A stretch of DNA of 64,000 nt from Candidatus Melainabacteria bacterium (lineage in GTDB: Bacteria; Cyanobacteriota; Vampirovibrionia; 2-02-FULL-35-15): positions 1 through 64,000 of the forward strand of contig JAHFBG010000009.1 in assembly GCA_023250155.1 (NCBI GenBank). The letters are read 5' to 3'. This document shows positions 1 through 7,107 of this stretch, in pieces (position 1 is the stretch's first letter; every line of letters starts with the position of its first letter). The translations under genes were made by a program, and so were the position numbers. The notes below the pieces were generated by a model. It saw only the letters and a list, made by a program, of their open reading frames with translations. It did not search any database and was not told the DNA's origin.

Positions 1-2
1 AG

Positions 3-77
3 AGGATTTCTAGAATTGCTTATGGGTTTAGAAACTTTAAGAATTATAGACTTCGAGTATTAATGCAATGTGCTTAG
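3..77 (+). mobile_element. C-terminal end of a probable transposase (cut by window edge)
   Basis: An open frame enters from the left edge and stops at TAG 75-77. The visible 24 residues contain AYGFRNFKNYRLRVLMQC. An aromatic-rich Y-G-F-R-N-F-x-N-x-R-L-R tail is, from family knowledge, typical of the extreme C-terminus of ISL3/IS204-like and related transposases. The rest of the gene lies outside the window, so intactness and family cannot be judged. It sits about 75 bp from a tRNA gene. A competing frame (1-63) is also open but does not resemble anything I know. The call rests on one short motif. Confidence 0.5.
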
Positions 78-151
78 AGAATTTCTTCCCTATTTTTTTC
101 CTTTTGTTGTTGTAGATCCAAGAAGACAGATTTGAAAATATCTGTCTCAAA

Positions 152-228
152 TGGCGGGGCCGACGAGACTCGAACTCGCGACCTCATGCGTGACAGGCAT
201 GCGTTCTAACCAACTGAACTACGACCCC
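152..228 (-). tRNA. tRNA-Asp (anticodon GTC)
   Basis: Read on the minus strand, the sequence folds into a full cloverleaf. The acceptor 5' GGGGTCG pairs with CGGCCCC, with a G discriminator and an encoded CCA (152-154). The D-arm contains AGTTCAGTTGGTTAGA. The anticodon loop is CTGTCAC with anticodon GTC, and the T-arm carries GTTCGAGTC. The anticodon and the G1-C72 pair with G73 agree with aspartate identity. The gene stands alone between the transposase remnant and a hypothetical gene. Confidence 0.96.
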
Positions 229-382
229 GTAAGGATTCACTTAAAATCCAAAGAAATATCAACGTCACTATTTTTTATTCAGGATTCAGAAAGTCAAACA
301 TCATTATATCTCACTTAATTAAAAGTTTTAACTTTATGATTATTATTTTAGTAATAGCCTAAATTTAGAACTATAACCTGAG

Positions 383-874
383 TTACCAATTCAACCCTAG
401 TTCTTTTTTTAAGACTTCAGGATCTACATCTCTTGGATCTATAAGATCAAATCTTATCCCTGAATCCAAATCAAAATCAATTTTTCTTATTTCATCTAAA
501 TCATCTACAACACTTATACTGACACTATAACCTTGTGCTCTTAAAAATGAAGCCGCAAAACTGCTCACTTGAGAAGTCTTAATAAATTTTTCAGGGAGTT
601 TTGGTTCTTTTTTAGTCATTATTGATCTCTTACTGGGTTCATAAGAAACAACTAAATCACGCATATCTGTTTCTTCGACATTATCGCCAACTTGTACTCC
701 TTTAAAAATAACGATAGAGGGTGTACCAATTGAAGTATGATTTGAGCCATTTATACGGGTTTCATACTCTTCAACATCTACATTCCTTTGCTTTAAAAGA
801 TAGGCAAGCTTTCTGAAATAAGGATTTACTCCCCAAAAATTTGCGTTTAAATTTGTTTCTAGCTTTGTTTTCAT
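383..874 (-). CDS. hypothetical protein, 163 aa
   Basis: I do not recognise this protein. It is soluble in appearance, with no signal peptide or membrane segment. The N-terminal half has an aromatic/basic stretch (NFWGVNPYFRKLAYLLKQR) and the C-terminal half is acidic and ends LKKELGLNW. A lysine-rich linker (MTKKEPKLPEKFIK) separates two predicted alpha/beta portions. It lies downstream of, and in the same direction as, another hypothetical gene (962-1606) with an 87-bp gap, so the two may be co-transcribed. No start-proximal Shine-Dalgarno is obvious. Codon use looks like that of its neighbours, which supports real coding. Confidence 0.6.
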   Translation of the reverse strand: MKTKLETNLNANFWGVNPYFRKLAYLLKQRNVDVEEYETRINGSNHTSIGTPSIVIFKGVQVGDNVEETDMRDLVVSYEPSKRSIMTKKEPKLPEKFIKTSQVSSFAASFLRAQGYSVSISVVDDLDEIRKIDFDLDSGIRFDLIDPRDVDPEVLKKELGLNW

Positions 875-961
875 TTGGGTAAGAATATTATTGCACGGAC
901 AAACTTATATTTTAAACTAAGCCCTAGTAAAGAATATTTATCCTAGCAACAGTTTTATTGT

Positions 962-1606
962 CTAGGAATTACGACAAATCAATAGATAATCTAAATTATT
1001 TGTACCAACTTTATCCTTTCGAAATACAAGGACTGCAATTGAATTGTTAGCACTATCATCTTGAAAATAGTTTCTTCTAACCATAGATTTAAAATCATTG
1101 GAAGGTTTAATATTGATTTCATCTAAATCAATATCAACTGAATACCGATAAAAGCTTTTTTCATTAAATGGTTTATGCCATGACATAAGATCATTTCCAG
1201 AATCGTGAATTTGATATAGGGCAAAACTATATTTCCCTAATTCATCGGTAACATCATCACTTAGCCTCGTACTACCTTCAAATGATATTTGAATTATTGG
1301 TTTTAAGTTATTGTGTGTTGTTTTATTTCTAACCAGCTTAATATTTACCCAGTTATCAAGTCTTGATAAAGGCTCAGTATAAATAAGTGAGTGTGATTGA
1401 ACAGTAAACTTTTCTAGTTTCTCAGCTAGTACTTCAGGTATTTTTTTTGAGACCTTACTACTGTTTAGCAAAATATTGGCAAACTGTTCTTGAATCTCTT
1501 GAGCACACTTTTGTTCATTAGAAACTATCCGGTCAGAAACTGCTGTTCTAGATTTTTGAACAACAGTAACAGTCGATGAGGGTGTTAAGGTAACAGGAAA
1601 AAACAT
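962..1606 (-). CDS. hypothetical protein, 214 aa
   Basis: I do not recognise this protein. It begins MFFPVTLTPSSTVTVVQKSR and has no clear signal peptide or transmembrane segment. The middle region alternates helical stretches (QEIQEQFANILLNSSKVSKK) with beta-like segments (NWVNIKLVRNKTTHNNLKPIIQISFEG), and the end is hydrophobic (YLLICRNS). It may form a small leftward group with the 57-codon frame at 1694-1867 and the gene at 383-874, because the three are consecutive and codirectional. No catalytic motif can be named. Confidence 0.55.
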   Translation of the reverse strand: MFFPVTLTPSSTVTVVQKSRTAVSDRIVSNEQKCAQEIQEQFANILLNSSKVSKKIPEVLAEKLEKFTVQSHSLIYTEPLSRLDNWVNIKLVRNKTTHNNLKPIIQISFEGSTRLSDDVTDELGKYSFALYQIHDSGNDLMSWHKPFNEKSFYRYSVDIDLDEINIKPSNDFKSMVRRNYFQDDSANNSIAVLVFRKDKVGTNNLDYLLICRNS

Positions 1607-1693
1607 TTGTTTAAGTATTAGTATGATTATAAAACAATTTCCTATAAATTGGGTATCAATTTAGCTTCAAAGTAACCTTTTATTTTTTATAAG

Positions 1694-1867
1694 TTAATAG
1701 TTTTGCTTAAATAAAAATTTGTGAATAAACTTAAATCTATCTGCTTTTATCTCAACTGGCAATGGATGGAAAGGAGCAGCAAGTTCTATTGTTTGAATTG
1801 CAGACTGATCTAACTCCCAGTCACCACTAAATGATTTAGAATATACCATGTAAACAGGTGTAAGCAT
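1694..1867 (-). CDS. possible small protein, 57 aa
   Basis: The 309-bp gap between 1606 and 1916 contains one protein-like leftward frame. It runs from ATG at 1867 to TAA at 1694 and reads MLTPVYMVYSKSFSGDWELD at its N-terminus, then a segment ending FKFIHKFLFKQNY. Its amino-acid make-up (W, aromatic residues, alternating charge) looks like a folded protein rather than random translation. There is no strong ribosome-binding site, but its codirectional neighbours also lack one. It could instead be a gene remnant. Nothing else is visible in this gap. Confidence 0.35.
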   Translation of the reverse strand: MLTPVYMVYSKSFSGDWELDQSAIQTIELAAPFHPLPVEIKADRFKFIHKFLFKQNY

Positions 1868-1924
1868 CAATATTAGATGTTATTAATGAGTTCTTTTTTT
1901 TAGAAAACCTATACAATGATACAT

Positions 1925-2857
1925 ATGCGCATTGTTATTACAGGTGGAGCAGGTTTTATAGGGTCACATTTAGTTGATAAACTTCTTTCTCTTGATCATC
2001 AAGTTATTGCAATTGACAATTTAATCACTGGAAAAAGTGAAAATTTAAATCTGCATAAAAATCTAACTTTTATTGAACAAAATGTCTGTGACTATATAGA
2101 AATTGATGGGAGAGTTGACTGGGTTTTACACTTTGCTAGTCCAGCTTCTCCTACAGATTTCACAAGGCTTCCCATACAGATCTTAAAAGTAGGATCAATT
2201 GGGACTATTAATACTTTAGGTTTAGCTAAAGGTAAAAAAGCCAAATATATGTTGGCTAGTACTTCTGAAGTTTATGGAGACCCGCTAGAACATCCACAGA
2301 AAGAAACTTATGTAGGAAATGTCAACCCAAATTCAGAACGTGCAGTCTACGATGAAGCAAAACGCTTTAGTGAAGCAGTGACCTTGGCATATCACAGGTT
2401 TCATCATTTAGACACTAGAATGATTCGAATATTTAATACTTTTGGTCCAAGGATGAGACCAGAAGATGGCAGAGTTATTTCAACTTTTATCTACCAATCA
2501 CTAATGAACAAGCCTATTACAGTAAATGGTGATGGAACACAAACACGAAGCTTCCAACATGTAAGTGATTTAGTTGATGGGGTACTACGTCTTATGGATG
2601 TAGAATATCATAATCCTATAAACCTTGGAAATCCTAATGAATACTCTATTCTAGAGATTGCAAAAATTATAAAGAAACTAACCAATTCAAAAAGTGAAAT
2701 AGTTTTTGCACCATTACCTGATGCAGATCCAAAACGTCGTAGACCTGATATAACAAGAGCTAAAGAAATCTTGAAATGGGAACCAAAAGTTTCGCTTGAA
2801 GAAGGTCTTTTAAAAATGATTGAATATTACAAATCAGCATTACAAATAAAAACATAA
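1925..2857 (+). CDS. NAD-dependent nucleotide-sugar epimerase/decarboxylase, UDP-xylose synthase type
   Basis: This is an extended short-chain dehydrogenase acting on nucleotide sugars in the cytoplasm. The Rossmann glycine motif is at residues 7-13 (GGAGFIG), the catalytic Y142-x3-K146 lies in YDEAKR, and the [10 protein letters not shown] block together with [15 protein letters not shown] and [15 protein letters not shown] is characteristic of UDP-glucuronate decarboxylases (UXS), though dTDP-glucose dehydratase relatives share parts of it. The length of 310 aa is normal for UXS. ATG 1925 is preferred because it opens directly with MRIVITGG; an ATG three codons upstream (1916) is possible. 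The gene is followed 2 bp later by a D-aminopeptidase gene, suggesting an operon for envelope sugar and peptidoglycan turnover. Confidence 0.88.
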   Translation: MRIVITGGAGFIGSHLVDKLLSLDHQVIAIDNLITGKSENLNLHKNLTFIEQNVCDYIEIDGRVDWVLHFASPASPTDFTRLPIQILKVGSIGTINTLGLAKGKKAKYMLASTSEVYGDPLEHPQKETYVGNVNPNSERAVYDEAKRFSEAVTLAYHRFHHLDTRMIRIFNTFGPRMRPEDGRVISTFIYQSLMNKPITVNGDGTQTRSFQHVSDLVDGVLRLMDVEYHNPINLGNPNEYSILEIAKIIKKLTNSKSEIVFAPLPDADPKRRRPDITRAKEILKWEPKVSLEEGLLKMIEYYKSALQIKT

Positions 2858-2859
2858 AA

Positions 2860-3690
2860 ATGAAAATATTAATATCAGCAGATTTAGAAGGCGTACAAGG
2901 TGTAGTTCATCCTGATCAAATTTACCCTGATGGAAAATTCTATAAAGAGACTTTAATACGATGGGCTTCTGAGTTAAATGCAATCATTGATGGTTTAAAT
3001 GAGATCGGTATAAAAGACATTGTTATTCTAGATTCACATAATCACATGAGGAACTTAGATAGCTCTTTAGTTCCAAAAGCTAGTGTAGTCTTAGGCTGGC
3101 AAAGATCCTATTCTATGGTGTCTTGTATTGATAAGGGTTTTGATGCTTGTTTTTTTACTGGTTATCATGCCATGGCCGGATGTTCTTCTACATTAAGTCA
3201 TACTTATAGGCCAAGAATAATTAAACAAGTTTTTCTAAACAATGTACAAGTAGGTGAAACTGGTTTAAATGCTGCTTTAGCTGGTTTTTTTAAAGTCCCT
3301 GTGGTATTTATATCTGGTGATGAGGCTGTTTGTGATGAAGCAAAGAATCTTTTAGGAGAGCAAATTGTTACCATCTCTACAAAAGTTGGTTTAAGTCGAT
3401 ACTCTGCTTTATCTTATCCATTTGAAGAAGTTTTAGATAAACTAAAAAATGGAGCTATAAAAACTATAAAAGAAAAAGAAAAGTGGAAAGTCTTTAAATC
3501 AAGTTCACCATATACGGTATCGGTAATATTTAGTGAACCAAACCATGCAGACGCTTGTGAACTTATACCAAAGGTTAAAAGAATTTCTGATAATCAGATT
3601 GAATTTACAGATTCTGATTATGCTGTAGTATTTAAGTGCTTTTTAGCTATGGGAGCACTTGCTGCTTCACGTGATGACGTCGTTACATAA
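2860..3690 (+). CDS. D-aminopeptidase, M55 family (DppA-like)
   Basis: This is a zinc-dependent peptidase family that cleaves D-amino-acid peptides such as D-Ala-D-Ala, or related substrates. The five metal ligands known from Bacillus subtilis DppA have counterparts here: D8 and E10 (SADLEGVQG), H60 (DSHNHM), H103 (GYHAMAG) and E133 (VGETGLN). The length of 276 aa is normal. There is no signal peptide, so a cytoplasmic recycling role is inferred. The start is 2 bp after the epimerase stop, which points to translational coupling. DppA-like members also occur in contexts not linked to peptidoglycan, so the substrate is uncertain. Confidence 0.88.
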   Translation: MKILISADLEGVQGVVHPDQIYPDGKFYKETLIRWASELNAIIDGLNEIGIKDIVILDSHNHMRNLDSSLVPKASVVLGWQRSYSMVSCIDKGFDACFFTGYHAMAGCSSTLSHTYRPRIIKQVFLNNVQVGETGLNAALAGFFKVPVVFISGDEAVCDEAKNLLGEQIVTISTKVGLSRYSALSYPFEEVLDKLKNGAIKTIKEKEKWKVFKSSSPYTVSVIFSEPNHADACELIPKVKRISDNQIEFTDSDYAVVFKCFLAMGALAASRDDVVT

Positions 3691-3757
3691 TAATTCATTG
3701 AAAATATGTTAAATTATTTGTTCTGAGTATGAATTATTAGAAATTTCAGTAAATAAT

Positions 3758-3785
3758 TACTCAATGCTCAGTACTTAAGCTCATT
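3758..3785. repeat. degenerate heptanucleotide repeat, rplK leader
   Basis: Four consecutive 7-mers can be laid out in register: TACTCAA, TGCTCAG, TACTTAA, GCTCATT. They end about 20 bp upstream of the rplK start codon. The period matches the other heptad patches in the window, although the sequence motif differs. Confidence 0.4.
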
Positions 3786-3805
3786 ACTAATAAAGGAATT
3801 GAATT

Positions 3806-4249
3806 ATGGCAGCACCAGTAAAGAAAAAGAAAAAACTACATACACAAATAAAGTTACAAATTGAAGCAGGAAAAGCAAATCCAGCTCCACCCATCGGACC
3901 AGCACTTGGTCAGCATGGTGTAAATATCATGGCCTTTTGTAAGGATTACAATGATAAAACCAAGGATAAGCCAGGACAAATCATTCCAGTAGTTATAAAT
4001 GTTTATGAAGATAGGTCTTTTGACTTCATTATGAAGACACCACCTGTTTCTGATTTAATTAAAAAGAAGATAAAGATTGAAAAGGGTTCAGGTGTTCCAA
4101 ACAGAGATAAAGTAGGAAAGATAACCTTAATGCAAATAGAAGAAATTGCAAAGGAAAAAATGCCCGATTTAAATGCCCTTGAAATTAAAGCAGCAATGAA
4201 CATCGTAATGGGCACAGCGCGAAGTATGGGGGTTACTGTAGAAGGGTAA
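3806..4249 (+). CDS. rplK: 50S ribosomal protein L11
   Basis: L11 is part of the GTPase-associated stalk base of the large subunit and binds 23S rRNA helices 43/44. The N-terminal domain shows the hallmark [23 protein letters not shown] segment with its proline-rich turn, and the C-terminal RNA-binding domain ends in a typical [17 protein letters not shown]. The length of 147 aa is slightly longer than usual because of a lysine-rich N-terminus ([12 protein letters not shown]). The ribosome-binding site AAGGAA lies just upstream. It heads a small cluster with rplA, but a small gene has been inserted between the two. Confidence 0.97.
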   Translation: MAAPVKKKKKLHTQIKLQIEAGKANPAPPIGPALGQHGVNIMAFCKDYNDKTKDKPGQIIPVVINVYEDRSFDFIMKTPPVSDLIKKKIKIEKGSGVPNRDKVGKITLMQIEEIAKEKMPDLNALEIKAAMNIVMGTARSMGVTVEG

Positions 4250-4254
4250 AAACT

Positions 4255-4512
4255 ATGTTTATTTTTGCAATCAATAAAATCAATTTGGTAACTATGGGGA
4301 CAGGAAGATCTGAGTCATATGATCCTAGGACACCAGAAGAAAAAATAATTGATGCTTTAAAAAAAGCAAAGCTTGAAGAATCTTATGAAAACAAAGATAG
4401 ATCTGGTACTGGAAGATCTGAGCCATACGATCCTAGAACAACAGAAGAAATAATAATTGATGCTTTAAATAGAGAAAAGGATAGAGAAGCTTACGAACAT
4501 GATAGACGTTAA
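4255..4512 (+). CDS. small internally duplicated protein between rplK and rplA
   Basis: I do not recognise a family. The protein is two near-copies of a 35-residue unit starting GTGRSE(S/P)YDPRT(P/T)EE, followed by IIDALK and charged residues. The duplication is also clear in the DNA (about 4297-4404 and 4405-4509). The product is hydrophilic, rich in Arg, Glu and Asp, with no membrane segment. The internal ATG at 4294 (MGTGRSE) fits the repeat boundary better than 4255, because the first 13 residues (MFIFAINKINLVT) lie outside the repeat. It starts 5 bp after the rplK stop and is probably translated from the ribosomal-protein transcript. A ribosome-associated or regulatory role is only a guess. 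Confidence 0.65.
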   Translation: MFIFAINKINLVTMGTGRSESYDPRTPEEKIIDALKKAKLEESYENKDRSGTGRSEPYDPRTTEEIIIDALNREKDREAYEHDRR

Positions 4513-4537
4513 TAAGAAAGAGCTGTAAGGACTTATC

Positions 4538-5335
4538 GTGATAAGTTCCAACGAGAGGATAAAAAAGGAGGGTGGGAGATCTCAAAAATCGTTTGTACCA
4601 CAAAAAATGATGACAACACTAACAAAAAGAAGAAAAAAGATACAAGAGTTATTAGGAAATAAAAAGTCTTATACTCCTAAAGAGGCCATTTCAAAAATCA
4701 GAGAAATTGATAGCAAGGTTAAAACAAAGTTTGATCAAACCGTTGAGTTAGCAATTAGGCTTGGTGTAGATCCAAAACAAAGTGACCAGCAGGTAAGAAG
4801 CTCTGTATCACTACCTGGTGGTACAGGAAAAAAAATCAGAATTGCTGTAGTAACAAAAGGTGAAAAAGTAAAAGAAGCAGAAGCTGCAGGTGCTGAACAT
4901 GTAGGTTCTGAAGATTTAGTGGGTAAAATCGAACAAGGGTTTTTAGATTTTGACAAGCTTGTAGCCACACCAGATATGATGGCTGCAATGGCAAAGCTAG
5001 GTAAAATCCTTGGTCCTAAAGGTCTAATGCCAAACCCCAAAGATGGTACAGTCAGTAACGATCTTACAAAAACAATTAAAGATCTTAGAGCTGGAAAAGC
5101 AAGTTTTAGAGCAGAGAAAGACAGTGGCATTGTACACATACCAATTGGTAAGCTTTCATTTTCTGAGGACAATTTAGTTAAGAACTTTTCAGCCGTAGTC
5201 GATGCCATAAACAAGGCAAAACCACCTGGTGCAAAAGGAATTTATTTACGCTCAGTTTATCTAAGTTCTAGCATGGGACCTGGTTTAAAAGTAGATGTTA
5301 GTTCATTAGATGAGTTACATGAACATCGTGACTAA
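4538..5335 (+). CDS. rplA: 50S ribosomal protein L1
   Basis: L1 binds 23S rRNA at the E-site stalk and in many bacteria represses its own operon. The conserved centre is intact: FDQTVELAIRLGVDPKQSDQ, VSLPGGTGK and LGKILGPKGLMPNPKDGTV. Two starts are possible. GTG 4538 has a well-placed AAGGA six bases upstream and adds 24 basic residues. ATG 4607/4610 gives the usual bacterial N-terminus (TTLTKRRKKIQELL) but has no visible binding site. I list the longer form. rplJ and rplL, which commonly follow rplA, are absent here. Confidence 0.96.
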   Translation: MISSNERIKKEGGRSQKSFVPQKMMTTLTKRRKKIQELLGNKKSYTPKEAISKIREIDSKVKTKFDQTVELAIRLGVDPKQSDQQVRSSVSLPGGTGKKIRIAVVTKGEKVKEAEAAGAEHVGSEDLVGKIEQGFLDFDKLVATPDMMAAMAKLGKILGPKGLMPNPKDGTVSNDLTKTIKDLRAGKASFRAEKDSGIVHIPIGKLSFSEDNLVKNFSAVVDAINKAKPPGAKGIYLRSVYLSSSMGPGLKVDVSSLDELHEHRD

Positions 5336-5338
5336 TTT

Positions 5339-5629
5339 ATGTCACTAAAGCTTTATAAACCAAATCGCTTTCATCAATTCTTAAGTTTATATCCTTACCC
5401 CATATATCCAGACAAATTAAGAAATTATACTGAAGCTTTAGATGAGCTAACTTTAAGTAGGATTAAAAGGCTAAGGAAATTTATTTGTCAATCAAGTGAC
5501 TTTGCTAAGAATGAAGCTTTAAGATGTGCCAAAGCGATAGCAGATTTTAATCCTGGTCCATTTAGCAAATCACATAAAGAAATGCTTTTGTTAAGCATCT
5601 ACTTACACAATCTGGAAGACAAGCAGTAG
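5339..5629 (+). CDS. hypothetical protein, 96 aa, downstream of rplA
   Basis: I do not recognise it. It starts 3 bp after the rplA stop, so it is probably the last gene of the rplK transcript. It is basic and helical with a Tyr/Pro-rich beginning (LSLYPYPIYPDK) and two Cys residues, and has no membrane segment. The occurrence of small unidentified proteins after both rplK and rplA is the point of interest. It faces the AbiE pair tail to tail across about 30 bp. Confidence 0.6.
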   Translation: MSLKLYKPNRFHQFLSLYPYPIYPDKLRNYTEALDELTLSRIKRLRKFICQSSDFAKNEALRCAKAIADFNPGPFSKSHKEMLLLSIYLHNLEDKQ

Positions 5630-5659
5630 TATAAGTAGCAATCCCTCTCCTTAAGAAGA

Positions 5660-6439
5660 CTATAACTTAGCTTCACCAATAACTTCTTTAAATAGGATTA
5701 TTTTCTTTAATTCTGATGGACTAAAAGCTAAAGATTTTATATCTTCTGCTAATTGATTAAAGTTTAGTTCTTTACATTTTTGTATTAGTGCTTCTCTTAA
5801 TTCATTTGAGTTTTTAATACCTAGCTTCAAATTTAAAAAGTCATAATTAGGTTTTGTCTTATTGCATAAAAATACTATGTCATAAAAATCTCTACCTTGA
5901 ATACGCTTACGAGTAAAAACAGCATTTATTTTCATTGAAAGCAAAATATCAATTGGGGTCACATTTATTTGAGTTAAAACATCAAACTTTCTTAAAAGTT
6001 TTTTCTCTGACTTATAATCAAAATCTTGTGGTTGCGTATCAACCTTTATTAAAATCTTTTCATTACGATGTGACGATATTTTATTTTCAAAAAGTATATC
6101 AGGGAATTTTATATAGTAATGAAAAGTGCTCTTTTCTATAAGAGTCTGGATTTCAACTTTAAATCCCTCTAGTTCTAACTTACTTTTAATCACTTCTGAT
6201 ACCTCAACAAATTCTTCTTTCGATAATTTAAAATTGTCAAAATCAAGATCCAATGAGAATCGCCCTGTATTATATATAATTCTTAAAGCAGTACCACCTA
6301 TAAATGATATTTTCTTCTCTATTTTTGAATTAAAAATAATGTGTAATATTTTACATTGTATATATTCTCTAAGAATATTTTCTTTAAATCCTTTAACATT
6401 TGCAGGAAAATAAGATTCAATATCTTGTAAGCTAAGCAT
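5660..6439 (-). CDS. abiEii: AbiEii-type nucleotidyltransferase toxin
   Basis: This is the toxin of a type IV toxin-antitoxin/abortive infection pair, a cytoplasmic nucleotidyltransferase-fold enzyme; relatives transfer nucleotides to tRNA acceptor stems. The NTase signature is visible at residues 48-68: GGTALR followed by a serine-containing strand and the acidic DLDFD. The conserved R-x-x-GRDFYDI segment is present in the second half. The length of 259 aa is normal. The start codon overlaps the end of the antitoxin gene (ATGCTTAG, 8 bp), the usual coupled arrangement. The pair sits behind the ribosomal cluster, which suggests insertion there. Confidence 0.88.
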   Translation of the reverse strand: MLSLQDIESYFPANVKGFKENILREYIQCKILHIIFNSKIEKKISFIGGTALRIIYNTGRFSLDLDFDNFKLSKEEFVEVSEVIKSKLELEGFKVEIQTLIEKSTFHYYIKFPDILFENKISSHRNEKILIKVDTQPQDFDYKSEKKLLRKFDVLTQINVTPIDILLSMKINAVFTRKRIQGRDFYDIVFLCNKTKPNYDFLNLKLGIKNSNELREALIQKCKELNFNQLAEDIKSLAFSPSELKKIILFKEVIGEAKL

Positions 6440-7052
6440 TTTTCATGTACTCCATAAATTTATTTACGCGTTGTGATAAAGCTTTATTGTTGATGATTTT
6501 TAGATATTTGTTCATCTTATTTTTACTTACTAGAGTTGAAAAATTTTGTTTATCAATCCGTAACTCTTCAAAATCTTCATTATCATTTAGATGAGGCTTT
6601 ATATAAAAGTAATCTAAAAAAGCTTTTTCTGGCTCTGCAATTTTAAATACTTGATTTCTATATTGAACAAGCTTATATCCAAACATTAAACTTGATTTCA
6701 CTGAATGATAATAGAATGTACAAAAAGGTGTTGTAAACTGATTTGTTTTACGAGATGTAATAGATGTAATGGCATAAATACTTTCTGGGATCAAATGGTA
6801 ATAAGACAATGCCATCTCAAGAGAAACATAAGATGGTTTATAAATTTGATTTGCAATAGTGAAAAGGATTAGCTCATTAAGTTCCAAATCACTGAAAATA
6901 TAAAATCCTTTAATTACTTTCTTTATATATCCTTTTTCTTTCCATTCATAAATTCTTCTCAAACAATTTGATGACTTGTCAATTTTTTTTACATCATTGA
7001 CAGAAAAAATAATAAAATCACTTAATTTATTTCTTAACTCTAAATATTTCAT
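6432..7052 (-). CDS. abiEi: AbiEi-type antitoxin / transcriptional repressor
   Basis: This is the antitoxin partner of the adjacent nucleotidyltransferase. The N-terminal 60 residues (LSDFIIFSVNDVKKIDKSS, then LRRIYEWKEKGYIKKVIKGFYIF) form the winged-helix DNA-binding domain typical of AbiEi. The rest matches the antitoxin domain, including PSYVSLEMALSYYHLIPE and EPEKAFLDYFY. Known AbiEi proteins bind inverted repeats in their own promoter; a perfect 9-bp inverted repeat lies 12 bp upstream of this start. The length of 206 aa is within the normal range. Confidence 0.87.
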   Translation of the reverse strand: MKYLELRNKLSDFIIFSVNDVKKIDKSSNCLRRIYEWKEKGYIKKVIKGFYIFSDLELNELILFTIANQIYKPSYVSLEMALSYYHLIPESIYAITSITSRKTNQFTTPFCTFYYHSVKSSLMFGYKLVQYRNQVFKIAEPEKAFLDYFYIKPHLNDNEDFEELRIDKQNFSTLVSKNKMNKYLKIINNKALSQRVNKFMEYMKNA

Positions 7053-7064
7053 TTTGTTTCTCTA

Positions 7065-7084
7065 ATATGCTAACTTTAGCATAT
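7065..7084. promoter_or_regulatory. operator-like inverted repeat upstream of abiEi
   Basis: ATATGCTAA (7065-7073) and TTAGCATAT (7076-7084) form a perfect 9-bp inverted repeat around a 2-bp centre. It lies between the abiEi start (7052) and the uvrA stop (7108). AbiEi-family antitoxins are known to repress their operon by binding inverted repeats, so this is the obvious candidate site. A role as a small terminator for uvrA cannot be excluded, but there is no T-run. Confidence 0.6.
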
Positions 7085-7107
7085 ATCAGAAATAGAAGTC
7101 TATCATT

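Noticed and set aside
124..147. Hairpin AGACAGAT/ATCTGTCT as a terminator for tRNA-Asp
   Set aside because: The 8-bp stem is real and correctly placed, but no T-run follows on the minus strand, so a Rho-independent terminator cannot be claimed.
4735..5214. Long antisense frame inside rplA
   Set aside because: rplA is a clear, conserved gene with intact motifs here; the antisense frame is a codon-bias shadow.
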